From CATQHW01 sp965215345 (lineage in GTDB: Bacteria > Spirochaetota > Spirochaetia > SZUA-6 > Bin103), in NCBI GenBank assembly GCA_965215345.1, contig CBDCDL010000002.1:2914001-2978000 (forward strand): a stretch of 64,000 nucleotides of DNA, written 5' to 3'. Under the pieces are notes generated by a model, which had not been told where the DNA came from, did not search any database, and saw nothing but the letters and a program-made list of their open reading frames with translations. This document shows, piece by piece, positions 1 through 7,929 of this stretch (position 1 is the stretch's first letter; the number at the start of each line of letters is the position of its first letter). The translations under genes were made by a program, and so were the position numbers.

Positions 1-1
1 C

Positions 2-772
2 CTCATGAAGGATCAGAACTCCGAGGGCCCGTGCGGGCAGCTCAAGCCGCTGGTCTGCGACTGGGACGGAGACGGCAGGCTGGACATCATCGTCGGCAAC
101 AACAGCAACCGCCTCGTCTGGCTGCGCGGCTACGATCCGGCGGAGAACCGCTATGAAGCATGGCTGCAGCTCGGGGTCCGCGGGCTGCACGACCCGTTCG
201 GCTTTCGCAAGGGCCCGGCCGCCGCCGACTTCGACGGCGACGGCCGCCTGGAGCTGGTGGCCGTCGACAGCAAGGGCAGGGTCTGCATCTTCGCGCAGGG
301 GCCGGGCGCCGACGGGGCACGGGTGCTGGAGCCGCCGGTGCCGCTGCGCTACGCCGACGGTGCGGGAATCATGAACGGCGACATCGGGCAGGCGCTCGCC
401 GACGCCGAGGGCGTGCCGTTTCCGCAGGGGTTGCCGGGCGTCTGGAGGGAGCCGGCGGTCACGCTGGCCGCCTGCGACTGGACGGGAACCGGCACCCTGG
501 ACCTGATCGTTTCCTCGTGCTGGTACACCTTCGTGATGGAGAACGTCGGCAGCAACGCGGAACCACGGTTCGACCGACCGAGGCCGATCCGGGACGAGCG
601 GGGGACGCCGGTCAAGGTCTCCCAGCACGAGAGCCACGTGACCGCCTGTGACTGGGACGGTGACGGCACCCCCGACCTGATCGTGGGCGGCGAGTCGGGC
701 GGGCTGTACTTCTTTCACCACGACTGGGTGAACGGCATCTACCACCGGGCGGAAGTCGCAGGAAGCGCGTGA
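2..772 (+). CDS. VCBS/FG-GAP repeat protein, 5' end cut by window
   Basis: The reading frame is open from the first bases of the window, so this is probably the C-terminal part of a longer protein; the first ATG inside is at 5. Four calcium-loop-like motifs of the FG-GAP/VCBS type are visible (CDWDGDGRLDIIVG, ADFDGDGRLELVAV, CDWTGTGTLDLIV, CDWDGDGTPDLIVG), each followed by a beta-rich blade. This predicts a beta-propeller, usually an extracytoplasmic carbohydrate- or protein-binding scaffold. The stop overlaps the ATG of the next gene (TGATG at 770-774), so the two are translationally coupled. A related FG-GAP protein lies at 38,038-39,153. The precise ligand cannot be told from sequence. Confidence 0.75.
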   Translation, partial: LMKDQNSEGPCGQLKPLVCDWDGDGRLDIIVGNNSNRLVWLRGYDPAENRYEAWLQLGVRGLHDPFGFRKGPAAADFDGDGRLELVAVDSKGRVCIFAQGPGADGARVLEPPVPLRYADGAGIMNGDIGQALADAEGVPFPQGLPGVWREPAVTLAACDWTGTGTLDLIVSSCWYTFVMENVGSNAEPRFDRPRPIRDERGTPVKVSQHESHVTACDWDGDGTPDLIVGGESGGLYFFHHDWVNGIYHRAEVAGSA

Positions 773-1839
773 TGGGACCGATCGAGGTCATCGGCGAGGT
801 GACGGTAGCCGCCGGCCCCGGCACGGCCCACCGGGCGTGGCCGTCGATCGAGCGCACGGACGACGGCGGCCTGGTGGTCGCCTACAAGGTCGGTCCCGAC
901 CACCACAAGACCGACGATGGCGTCGTCTGGGTCGCCCGCTCGGAGGACGGCGGGCTGACGTGGCCCTTCCGGCGGGCGGTGGTCGCCGAGCCGGGGTGGG
1001 ACGTGTTCACCCATCACGGCCTGACGCGCCTGGCCGACGGCAGCCTGCTGCTGCACTGCGTGCGCGCCCGCCACCTCGGCGCGGAGGAAGCCGGAGTCGC
1101 TGGCGAGGGCGCCTTCTTTGCGCGCGGCGCCTTCATCCGCTCGGCCGACGGCGGTCGGACCTGGCGTCCGCACGGTCCGCTGCTCGAAATGCCGTTCATC
1201 AGCGCCACCGGCCGGGGATTCTGCTACGGGAAGATCCAGGAGCTGGCCGGCGGCGCGCTGATCGTCCCGTTCTACGGCACGCCGGCCGACCGCACCGACG
1301 AGCTGCAGCGGGTTCTGGCCATCGTCCGTTCCGACGACGGCGGCCGCTCGTGGCGGGAGCACTCGTTCATCTCCGCGGACCCGTCCTCCCCCCTGCGGCC
1401 GAGCGAGACCGATCTGCTGCGGCTGGGCGGCGGCCGGCTGCTGGCGGTGGTGCGCGCCAACGCCAGGAAGCGGCTGTACCGCGCCTGGTCAGCGGACGAC
1501 GGGCTCTCCTGGAGCGAGCTCGAGCCGACGCCGATGCCGGGCCAGTCGCCGGCGCTGCTCGCGCTGGAGTCCGGCGCCATCCTGTGCGCCTACCGCGTGC
1601 GAACCGAGCATGCGCTCGGCCTGGGCTGTGCAGTGAGCCGGGACCAGGGAGCGACCTGGCAGGTCCTGGGCAGCCTGTACGCCGGCGACAGCGGCGACTG
1701 CGCCTACCCGTCGATGGTGAAGCTCCCCGACGGCACCGTCTATTGCGCGTTCTATACCAGCCCGCGCCGGACCGCCGACGGCCCGGACTCCGAAATCCGC
1801 GGACTCATCATCGCCGATCCCACGGCGACACGGAATTAG
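772..1839 (+). CDS. BNR-repeat sialidase-like protein (exo-alpha-sialidase superfamily)
   Basis: About 355 aa. Five Asp-box (BNR) motifs of the S-x-D-x-G-x-T-W type lie near residues 57 (SEDGGLTW), 124 (SADGGRTW), 187 (SDDGGRSW), 240 (SADDGLSW) and 289 (SRDQGATW), the hallmark of six-bladed sialidase-like propellers. Family members hydrolyse or bind terminal acidic sugars, but many bacterial ones have untested substrates. There is no obvious signal peptide. The start at 772 overlaps the upstream stop and has AGGAAG about 10 bases before it; a GTG at 769 is the alternative. It forms a unit with the preceding FG-GAP gene and runs tail to tail into the next gene with a 4-base overlap. Confidence 0.85.
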   Translation: MGPIEVIGEVTVAAGPGTAHRAWPSIERTDDGGLVVAYKVGPDHHKTDDGVVWVARSEDGGLTWPFRRAVVAEPGWDVFTHHGLTRLADGSLLLHCVRARHLGAEEAGVAGEGAFFARGAFIRSADGGRTWRPHGPLLEMPFISATGRGFCYGKIQELAGGALIVPFYGTPADRTDELQRVLAIVRSDDGGRSWREHSFISADPSSPLRPSETDLLRLGGGRLLAVVRANARKRLYRAWSADDGLSWSELEPTPMPGQSPALLALESGAILCAYRVRTEHALGLGCAVSRDQGATWQVLGSLYAGDSGDCAYPSMVKLPDGTVYCAFYTSPRRTADGPDSEIRGLIIADPTATRN

Positions 1840-2303
1840 CCGAAGTTGGCCAGAAGATACTCCGCGATCGCGTCCTCGACGCTGCGGGTGACGCTGTGCA
1901 GGATGAACCTTCGGCCGCCGACTCCGTAGCGGCCGAAGTTCCAGTCGTACACCATCTCCGGCCGGTCGGTATCCCAGGGCGGACTGAAGTGTATCTCCTG
2001 ACTGAAGACAAGCTCGCCCTCATCCGGCGCGAAACAGGACACGACGATCCGCAGGTGCAACTCCACTATCCCGTACTGGGACTTCGTCAGTTCTCTACGC
2101 GCCAGCGTAGCGTCCAGGACCCGCTCGACGTCCTCCCGCCCGATCGGGCAGTCCAGGTCCACGAACACCCGATACCCGAGCTCGTCGGGGTTCTCCTTGC
2201 GGATGGCCTCATGCAGCCACGATGGTCCGTCGGCATGCGCGCCGGCCGCCACGCAGAAGAAGAGAGCCAGGGGCGCGAGCCTGAGCGCGGTTGAGATCGT
2301 CAC
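1836..2303 (-). CDS. Small secreted protein of unknown function
   Basis: 155 aa starting at GTG 2303. The N-terminus has a basic-hydrophobic Sec signal peptide (MTISTALRLAPLALFFCVAA) ending in a plausible A-x-A cleavage site (GAHADG), so the mature protein should be periplasmic or secreted. The remainder (for example YRVFVDLDCPIGREDVERVL and IVVSCFAPDEGE) resembles no family I recognise. A GGAGG lies about 12 bases upstream of the GTG, a rather long spacing. It ends convergently on the sialidase-like gene. Confidence 0.6.
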   Translation of the reverse strand: MTISTALRLAPLALFFCVAAGAHADGPSWLHEAIRKENPDELGYRVFVDLDCPIGREDVERVLDATLARRELTKSQYGIVELHLRIVVSCFAPDEGELVFSQEIHFSPPWDTDRPEMVYDWNFGRYGVGGRRFILHSVTRSVEDAIAEYLLANFG

Positions 2304-2342
2304 GGTCGAGAAGCACCTCCGTCTTCGGGAGACGAGGCCACT

Positions 2343-3149
2343 TCAGCATACCATGGACGTGGCCGCTCCGCGGTTGGCCGGCTTCTGGAACAGGATCTGC
2401 TGGCGCGGGGTGAGCAGAACCGAAGTGGGCAGCGGCACGCGGCGCGTCGACCAGGCGATGTGCGACTGGCAGTACTTGTAGATGAGGGTGCGGCGCTGGT
2501 GGGCGCCCTTCCAGGGCGCGGTGCCATGTGTCAGCGCTTCGGAGAACAGCACCACCGACCCCGCCGGCGCCTCCGGAATCACCACGCCGGGAGCCAGGTC
2601 GTCCCCGTCCATCATCTCCCAATGTCCGTGCGTCACCGAGGACAGCGCGTTGGGGCGGACGAAGTTGCTCTTGTGGCTTCCCGGAACGCAGCAGAAGCCG
2701 CCGTGCGCAGGCCCGGTGTCCGCCAGGTTCCACGACACGACGGTAAATCCATTCTGAATCATGCCGTCGCGCACGTGGTAGGACTCGCCCGGCGAGTACG
2801 GCGCGTTGCCACCGTGGAGTTGGCCGAAGTCCATGCCGGCGTCCATGTTGATGCCGAACAGGCGGTCGAGGCGGAACCAGTCGCCGAGCGTGAGCTGCAG
2901 CAAGGGCATGATCCGGGGATGGTCGAGCAGATCACGGAACGGCGTGCCCCACTCCAGAAACCCGGCGAACGGCGGCACTTTGCCCGGAGCCATCCCGAAG
3001 CGGATCTCCTCCCGTGGCGGCGGCAGGCGCCGGGCGTCGATGAGCCGGTTCAATGCGTCGAGCTCGCCTTGGTCGAGGACGTCGGGAATCACCAGGAACC
3101 CCGACAAGTCGAACAGGTAGCGCTGCATATCCAGATCGTGGTCCATCAT
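2343..3149 (-). CDS. Phytanoyl-CoA dioxygenase (PhyH) family protein
   Basis: 268 aa, starting at the ATG at 3149; the open frame extends further upstream but the family N-terminus fits MMDHDLDMQRYLFDLSGFLV. The double-stranded beta-helix core has FGQLHGG (H112), VSWNLADTGPAHGGFCCVPG, a distal H208 in ALTHGTAPW and R219/R220 for 2-oxoglutarate. The first metal triad motif reads H-G-G rather than H-x-D, so the usual carboxylate ligand is not in the expected place. Members normally hydroxylate small organic or acyl substrates using Fe(II) and 2-oxoglutarate. It follows the dehydrogenase upstream by 34 bp on the same strand, probably as one operon. Substrate unknown. Confidence 0.85.
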   Translation of the reverse strand: MMDHDLDMQRYLFDLSGFLVIPDVLDQGELDALNRLIDARRLPPPREEIRFGMAPGKVPPFAGFLEWGTPFRDLLDHPRIMPLLQLTLGDWFRLDRLFGINMDAGMDFGQLHGGNAPYSPGESYHVRDGMIQNGFTVVSWNLADTGPAHGGFCCVPGSHKSNFVRPNALSSVTHGHWEMMDGDDLAPGVVIPEAPAGSVVLFSEALTHGTAPWKGAHQRRTLIYKYCQSHIAWSTRRVPLPTSVLLTPRQQILFQKPANRGAATSMVC

Positions 3150-3183
3150 CCCCTCCGCCCGCGGGAACGCGGTCGCCGAGCCG

Positions 3184-4290
3184 CTATCGTGAGTCGGACG
3201 CCACTCCGGTGTCGCCGGCATCGATGCCGAGCCCGGCTGCCGCGGCGGCGAAGCGGTCCCAGATGTCTTGCGCGATCGGGACGCCATGCCGCGTGCGGTG
3301 GGCGCGGGCGCGCGCCTCGGCCAGCCCCGGGTAGAGCACCCGGTCGTTCCCGGCGGCGGGCGCGCTCTCGCGGACCGCGGCGAGCAGCGCGTCGTTGCCG
3401 TCCAGCACTCCCGACAGCGGCTGGAACAGGTCGGCGCGCAGCAGCACGAAGGTCGCGCCCTGGTGGCGCATGAGCGGTACGCCCTGATCCGGCACCGCGT
3501 GCGCGTCGGCGCCGGTGAACAGCCGGCCGAGCAGCTCCACCGCCAGCATGATCGCGAACCCCTTGTGGCCGCTGGTCTCGCCGCCGAAGGGCAGATAGGC
3601 GCCGCCCGCGAAGAAGTCCTCGGGATCGGTCGTGGGGCGCCCCGCGGAGTCCACGATGCTGGCCGGCGGCAGCCGTTCGCCGCGCGCCTGGGCATTGGCG
3701 ACCTTGACCCCGGACAGGGCGGTGGTGGCGAAGTCGATGATCACCGGCGCCTCGCGGCCGGCGGGGAAGCCCATGCAGAACGGATTGGTGTCCAGCAGCC
3801 GGTCGCGGCCCCCGAACGGAGCGGCGCGAGCGCCGGTGACCCCGAAACCGCCCGCGCAGATCAGCGAGATCAGCCCCTCTTCGGCTGCCAGCTCCGCGTA
3901 GTGGCCCAGGCGGCCGATGTGGTTGGCGCGCACCAAGCCGCCGACCGCCATGCCCGCCTCGCGTGCGGGCGGGATCGCTTCGCGGATCAGGTGCTCGGCG
4001 GCGACCTGCCCGAAACAGAGCTCGCCGGACACCAGCAGGCGGAAGGCCGATCGCTCCAGCACACGCGGCTCGGCATCGGGCACCAGCTCGCCCCGCTCGA
4101 TCTCCCCCAGGTACTTGGGGATGTGGAAGATGCCATGCGTCTGCACGCCGGCAAGCTCGGCGCCGACCAAGTGCGTGGCCAGCGTATCGGCGGCCTGCTC
4201 GGCGGTGCCGACCGCGGACGCGACGCGCGTGACCAAGCGGTGCAGGGCGTCGGCCTGTACGAGGACGGTTTCCATATGCTCAGCGGGCAT
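3184..4290 (-). CDS. Malate/L-lactate dehydrogenase family oxidoreductase (Ldh_2)
   Basis: 368 aa; the start at 4290 (MPAEHMETVLVQ) has GGGAG about 10 bases upstream. Family signatures are visible: GVQTHGIFHIPKYL near residue 50, the NHIGRLGHYAE segment carrying the conserved catalytic His, GFGVTGARAAPFGG, TNPFCMGFP, IIDFATTALSGVK and GETSGHKGFAIML. This is the NAD(P)-dependent 2-hydroxyacid dehydrogenase fold distinct from classical Rossmann LDH; relatives act on malate, sulfolactate, ureidoglycolate or 2,3-diketogulonate. It is probably first in an operon with the PhyH dioxygenase and divergent from a second dioxygenase, so it may oxidise a hydroxy acid produced or used by that cluster. Confidence 0.88.
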   Translation of the reverse strand: MPAEHMETVLVQADALHRLVTRVASAVGTAEQAADTLATHLVGAELAGVQTHGIFHIPKYLGEIERGELVPDAEPRVLERSAFRLLVSGELCFGQVAAEHLIREAIPPAREAGMAVGGLVRANHIGRLGHYAELAAEEGLISLICAGGFGVTGARAAPFGGRDRLLDTNPFCMGFPAGREAPVIIDFATTALSGVKVANAQARGERLPPASIVDSAGRPTTDPEDFFAGGAYLPFGGETSGHKGFAIMLAVELLGRLFTGADAHAVPDQGVPLMRHQGATFVLLRADLFQPLSGVLDGNDALLAAVRESAPAAGNDRVLYPGLAEARARAHRTRHGVPIAQDIWDRFAAAAAGLGIDAGDTGVASDSR

Positions 4291-4333
4291 CCTATCAGAC
4301 TCCCGTGTCAGAGCATGAATCCCGCCGCCTGCC

Positions 4334-4372
4334 GACGGTCCGATGCGACGGTCCGATGCGACGGTCCGATGG
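4334..4372. repeat. 13-bp tandem repeat, three units, in a divergent promoter region
   Basis: The unit GACGGTCCGATGC occurs at 4334-4346 and 4347-4359, and a third copy with one changed last base at 4360-4372. The array lies between the divergently transcribed dehydrogenase (start 4290) and dioxygenase-HEAT gene (start 4441), so it could affect promoter spacing or be an operator array. Its role is inference only. Confidence 0.85.
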
Positions 4373-4440
4373 TGGGCGGTGATGCGGTACCCTGTCACGG
4401 CGTCCGGACCGGTAACCGCGGTCCGCGCGTGGGAGGAACG

Positions 4441-5937
4441 ATGCCTTGCGATCAGAGCGTGCCAAACCGGGGCACGACGGCAGATCCGGTGCTGACGGCC
4501 GAGCCGATTCTGCTGGACGACCGGCAGATGCGGGAGTTCGTCACCCGCGGCTACCTGACGTTTCGTCTCGACCTGCCGGAGGCGTTCCATCGGCACGTCC
4601 GGGAGCGCGCCATGGAGGATATTCTCCGGAGCGAGGAGGCCGGACTCCGTTCGCCGCTCAACAACGCGCTGCCGCGCATTCCCGAGTTGCGCCGGGTGTT
4701 CGACCATCCCCGCGTCGCCGGAGCGCTCACCAGCATCCTGGGCGCCGGTTACTATCTGCATCTGCACCGCCACGTGCACGACAACCGGCCCGGCAGCGAC
4801 GCACAGACCATCCACCAGGACAGTCTGGGCAACAGCCGCTACGCCGTGGACGGCAACCGCCGCCATCACCACTGCCGGTGGGCGATGGCCTTCTACTACC
4901 CGCAGGACACGACGCTCGCGATGGGCCCGAGCGCGGTGGTGCCGTGCTCGCAGTACCTGACCGAGGGCGCGGAGCTGGACGCGGAGCAACCGCTCCCGGG
5001 GCCGGCCGGTACGGTCACGGTCGTCCACTACGACCTGTTCCACCGCGGTCTGGCCAACCGGAGCGGCGACACGCGGCTGATGATCAAGTTCCTGTTCGCG
5101 CGCATGCAGGAGCCGGCGCGGCCGAGCTGGGACGCAGCGCGCGCTGCATGGCCGGAGGAGCCGGTCGACGATGCCGGCTACCGGCAGCAGGTGTGGCGCC
5201 ATCATTGGCGCTGGTTCCACGGCGAAACGGGTGCAGACGATGGCGATGCGGCCGCGGCGGCGGACGTGCGCGCTCTGGAGCGTGATCTGGACCACGCGGA
5301 CGAGTGGCGCGGCCTTGCCGCGGCCTACGGGCTCGGCGCCGCCGGGACTGCGGGTGCTCCCGCCCTGCTGGCGGCGCTGACCGGAAGCGATCCGGTCGCT
5401 CGGCGGCGCGCCGCGTACGGGTTCGGGCCACTCGGCCGCGCCGGCATCGGCGGCTTGGTAGAGGCTGCCGGGCATGGCGACGCCGAGGTGCGCGCCCGCG
5501 CCGTGGACGCGCTGGGCGACGCGGGGCGGGCCGCCGGCGACGCGGTGCCGGCGCTCGGCGCGCGCCTCCGCGACGAGTCGACCGACGTGCGTGCGCTGGC
5601 CGCCGACGCGCTGGGGATCGCCGGACAGGGCGTCACCGCGGCGGGAGAGGCGGCCGCCGGCCGCGCCGCCGGTGAGCTGACCGGCCCCATGGGGGATCAG
5701 GACGCGGTCGTGCGGCGCAACGCCGCGCTGTCGCTGGCGCGCCTGGGACCGGCGGCGGCGGGCGCGGTGCCGGCATTGGAGCGCGCCCTGGACGAGGAGG
5801 ATCACTACGTGCGCGGCTATGCCGTGCAGGCGCTCCGGCGCATCGCCACGCCGCGGGCCACGGGCGCGTTGTTGGACCACCTGGAGACCGCTCGCTGGGA
5901 TCCGCGGCAGGACGTCCTGGCTGCGGGCGCCGCGTGA
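4441..5937 (+). CDS. Phytanoyl-CoA dioxygenase fused to C-terminal HEAT repeats
   Basis: 498 aa, starting at an ATG preceded by a strong GGGAGGA ribosome-binding site. Residues about 20-225 are a PhyH-type Fe(II)/2OG oxygenase with an intact H125-x-D127 (TIHQDS), a distal H201 (YDLFHRG) and R212 for 2-oxoglutarate. After a short linker, residues about 280-498 are alanine-rich helical repeats (for example LGAAGTAGAPALLAAL, ARAVDALGDAGRAAGDAVPA, NAALSLARLGPAAAGAVPAL) typical of PBS-lyase/HEAT repeats. Such repeats usually bind proteins, which suggests the oxygenase is tethered to a partner. It is divergent from the dehydrogenase/PhyH operon and followed by a DUF900-like hydrolase. Confidence 0.88.
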   Translation: MPCDQSVPNRGTTADPVLTAEPILLDDRQMREFVTRGYLTFRLDLPEAFHRHVRERAMEDILRSEEAGLRSPLNNALPRIPELRRVFDHPRVAGALTSILGAGYYLHLHRHVHDNRPGSDAQTIHQDSLGNSRYAVDGNRRHHHCRWAMAFYYPQDTTLAMGPSAVVPCSQYLTEGAELDAEQPLPGPAGTVTVVHYDLFHRGLANRSGDTRLMIKFLFARMQEPARPSWDAARAAWPEEPVDDAGYRQQVWRHHWRWFHGETGADDGDAAAAADVRALERDLDHADEWRGLAAAYGLGAAGTAGAPALLAALTGSDPVARRRAAYGFGPLGRAGIGGLVEAAGHGDAEVRARAVDALGDAGRAAGDAVPALGARLRDESTDVRALAADALGIAGQGVTAAGEAAAGRAAGELTGPMGDQDAVVRRNAALSLARLGPAAAGAVPALERALDEEDHYVRGYAVQALRRIATPRATGALLDHLETARWDPRQDVLAAGAA

Positions 5938-6022
5938 ACTCCGCCTGAAGAGCCCCGCGCCCGCGGCGCCGGAGCTCGCGCATCACGTCGTCACCAACCG
6001 ACGCCTGCGGCCGGACGGCACG

Positions 6023-6889
6023 ATGGATGCGTGGCACCCGAGGCCTGACCCCACGGGTACGATCCGCCACGCGGCAGTCCCGGTCGCGGCGCTGACCCGC
6101 CGCGATTGGCGGCCGGTGCCGATCGACGTCGGCCGCCTGTGCGCGGCCGTCCGCGCCGACCTGCGGGGTCGCGGCGCCGAGCACCGCGACGTACTGTTCG
6201 TCATCCACGGCCACCGGCTGTGGCTGCCCGGGCTGCGGCTGGGGTTGCTGCTCGACCTCCACCGACGGTACGTCGCCGGACCGCGCGGGCCGGTGGGAGT
6301 GATCGTCTTCTTCTCCTGGCCGGACCGCGGCTGGCCGTGGTCGGAGGATGACGAGGCGTACCGGTCAGGGGACGCCTTCTTCGCACAGGGTTCGGGGTTG
6401 CTGGCGGCGCTGGGTGACGCCGCCGGCGGCCGGCTGCACCTGCTGGTGCAGTCGTTCGGCCACCACCTGCTGGCCGGGATGGTCGCCCGGGCGGTCGCGG
6501 AAGGGCACGGTCGGCCTCCGTTCCGGAGCTGCCTGCTGGCGGGCGCCGACGTCCCGCAGGCGTCGATCCGCGCCGGCGGCGTCAGCGTGACCAGCCGCGG
6601 CGATGCCGGCCGGAGCTACCGGTTCGACCAGATGCACCGTCTCGCGGAGCGGACGGTCGTCTATTACGACCCGCGCGACCGGATCCTTCCCGCCGCACGT
6701 ACGCTGATGATGAACCGCTACCCGCGCCTGGGGCGGCTTGGCTGCATCGGCCTGCAGGTTCCCGACCACATCACCTGTCAGGACGTCAGCGGAGCCGGAG
6801 ACCTGCCGTGCTGGCCGTTGGCACGCCACCGCTCCTTCGTCACCTCGCAGTCGGTCGCGGCGATGATGGCGGCTCAGATCCGCTGCTGA
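6023..6889 (+). CDS. DUF900-like alpha/beta hydrolase
   Basis: 288 aa from ATG 6023; the same frame is open back to 5819, inside the end of the dioxygenase gene, and no clear ribosome-binding site fixes the start. The fold is suggested by VLFVIHGHRLW (beta-strand plus oxyanion region), VIVFFSWPDRGWPW, a nucleophile elbow LLVQSFGHHLL with Ser near residue 144, and CLLAGADVPQASI, in the order seen in DUF900 alpha/beta hydrolases. The elbow has Q-S-F-G instead of the common H-S-M-G. Substrate unknown. Its 3' end overlaps the convergent TauD-like gene by 16 bp. Confidence 0.65.
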   Translation: MDAWHPRPDPTGTIRHAAVPVAALTRRDWRPVPIDVGRLCAAVRADLRGRGAEHRDVLFVIHGHRLWLPGLRLGLLLDLHRRYVAGPRGPVGVIVFFSWPDRGWPWSEDDEAYRSGDAFFAQGSGLLAALGDAAGGRLHLLVQSFGHHLLAGMVARAVAEGHGRPPFRSCLLAGADVPQASIRAGGVSVTSRGDAGRSYRFDQMHRLAERTVVYYDPRDRILPAARTLMMNRYPRLGRLGCIGLQVPDHITCQDVSGAGDLPCWPLARHRSFVTSQSVAAMMAAQIRC

Positions 6890-7929
6890 GCGGCGTCCTC
6901 CCATGCCCGGTGTCGGGCGTAGCTGTGCCGGAACTCGCGGGTGGCCGCGAACGCGGGTGGCAGCGCCCGGCCGCACGGCAGGCTGAGCCACAGGCGCAGC
7001 ATCAGCCGGCCGGCATCGCCGCCTGCATCCGCGAAGGCCGAGCGTGCATGCAGGACGTCGTAATTGTTGGCGACGACCACGTCGCCCGGATGCATCGCAA
7101 ACTCGAGGGCCAGCTCGTCGCAGACCGCGTCCATCAGGTCGAGCGCCGCCCGTTGCTCGGACGTGAGCGGCGGCACCTCCGCGAAGCGCTGCGCGGCGTC
7201 GATGTACTGGCGCTTGTAGAGCGTGCAGAGGCGTTCCCGGTGGAAGGTGAAGACCGGCACCGACTGGAACGGTGGTGCGCCGTCGTCCTGCTGGCCGCGC
7301 AGGTCGAAGTGGAACGGCTGCTGCAGGACCATGGCCAGCTCGGGAGCTTCGCGCACGATGCGGTTGAAGACGGCGACGCTGGAGACGATGCGGCTCCGTC
7401 CGCCGCGCGCGGCCGTGCGCACGCACAGCAACATGAAGGCGTCGGCGCCGTCGTTGTGGAAGGTCAGGTCGCGGCTGGTCTGGAAGTAGCGGACGTCGCC
7501 GTCGCCGATGTCGCGGCCGGTGTCCTGCACGCGGTGCAGAAGCAGCCCGTCGCGGTCCTGCGGCTCGGCGGCGCCGAGGTGGGTGCCCAGCCCCCAGAGC
7601 AGCAGCTCCAGCTCCCGGTCGGTGCGCTCCGCGACCGGAAAGCCGCGCAGCAGCACGACGCCGCGACCCCCTTCCAGGCGGCCGGCAATGTCGTCGCAGA
7701 GCCCGGCCACGGTCGGCAGCGGGAAGTCGCCGCGCGTCACCGCGAACGGCATGTCTCCGTCTGTCGCCCGGCGCGCGGCGGCTCCGGCCGCGGCCAGCTC
7801 CGCCGCCTGCGCGGGCGACAACTCGATCACCCAGTCGTCGCTTCCGGCCAGCTCGGTTCCGTCCCACGCTGCCGGCGTAGGCAGGGGTTCGCGCAGGAAC
7901 CCTCCGCCGTCGCGATCCGCTCCGGTCAT
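6874..7929 (-). CDS. TauD/TfdA-family Fe(II)/2-oxoglutarate dioxygenase
   Basis: 351 aa, starting at ATG 7929 with GAGG about 9 bases upstream. Conserved features are GVVLLRGFPV near residue 90, the metal motif H158-x-D160 in TFHNDGAD, distal H294 in YDVLHARSAF, and an arginine (308 or 312, RLMLRLWLSLP) for 2-oxoglutarate. The family hydroxylates small carboxylates, sulfonates, amines or amino acids. It is the third iron/2OG oxygenase within 5.6 kb. Its start codon overlaps the last bases of the glycoside-hydrolase remnant upstream (7926-7929), so that gene was probably once translationally coupled to it. Confidence 0.88.
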   Translation of the reverse strand: MTGADRDGGGFLREPLPTPAAWDGTELAGSDDWVIELSPAQAAELAAAGAAARRATDGDMPFAVTRGDFPLPTVAGLCDDIAGRLEGGRGVVLLRGFPVAERTDRELELLLWGLGTHLGAAEPQDRDGLLLHRVQDTGRDIGDGDVRYFQTSRDLTFHNDGADAFMLLCVRTAARGGRSRIVSSVAVFNRIVREAPELAMVLQQPFHFDLRGQQDDGAPPFQSVPVFTFHRERLCTLYKRQYIDAAQRFAEVPPLTSEQRAALDLMDAVCDELALEFAMHPGDVVVANNYDVLHARSAFADAGGDAGRLMLRLWLSLPCGRALPPAFAATREFRHSYARHRAWEDAAQQRI

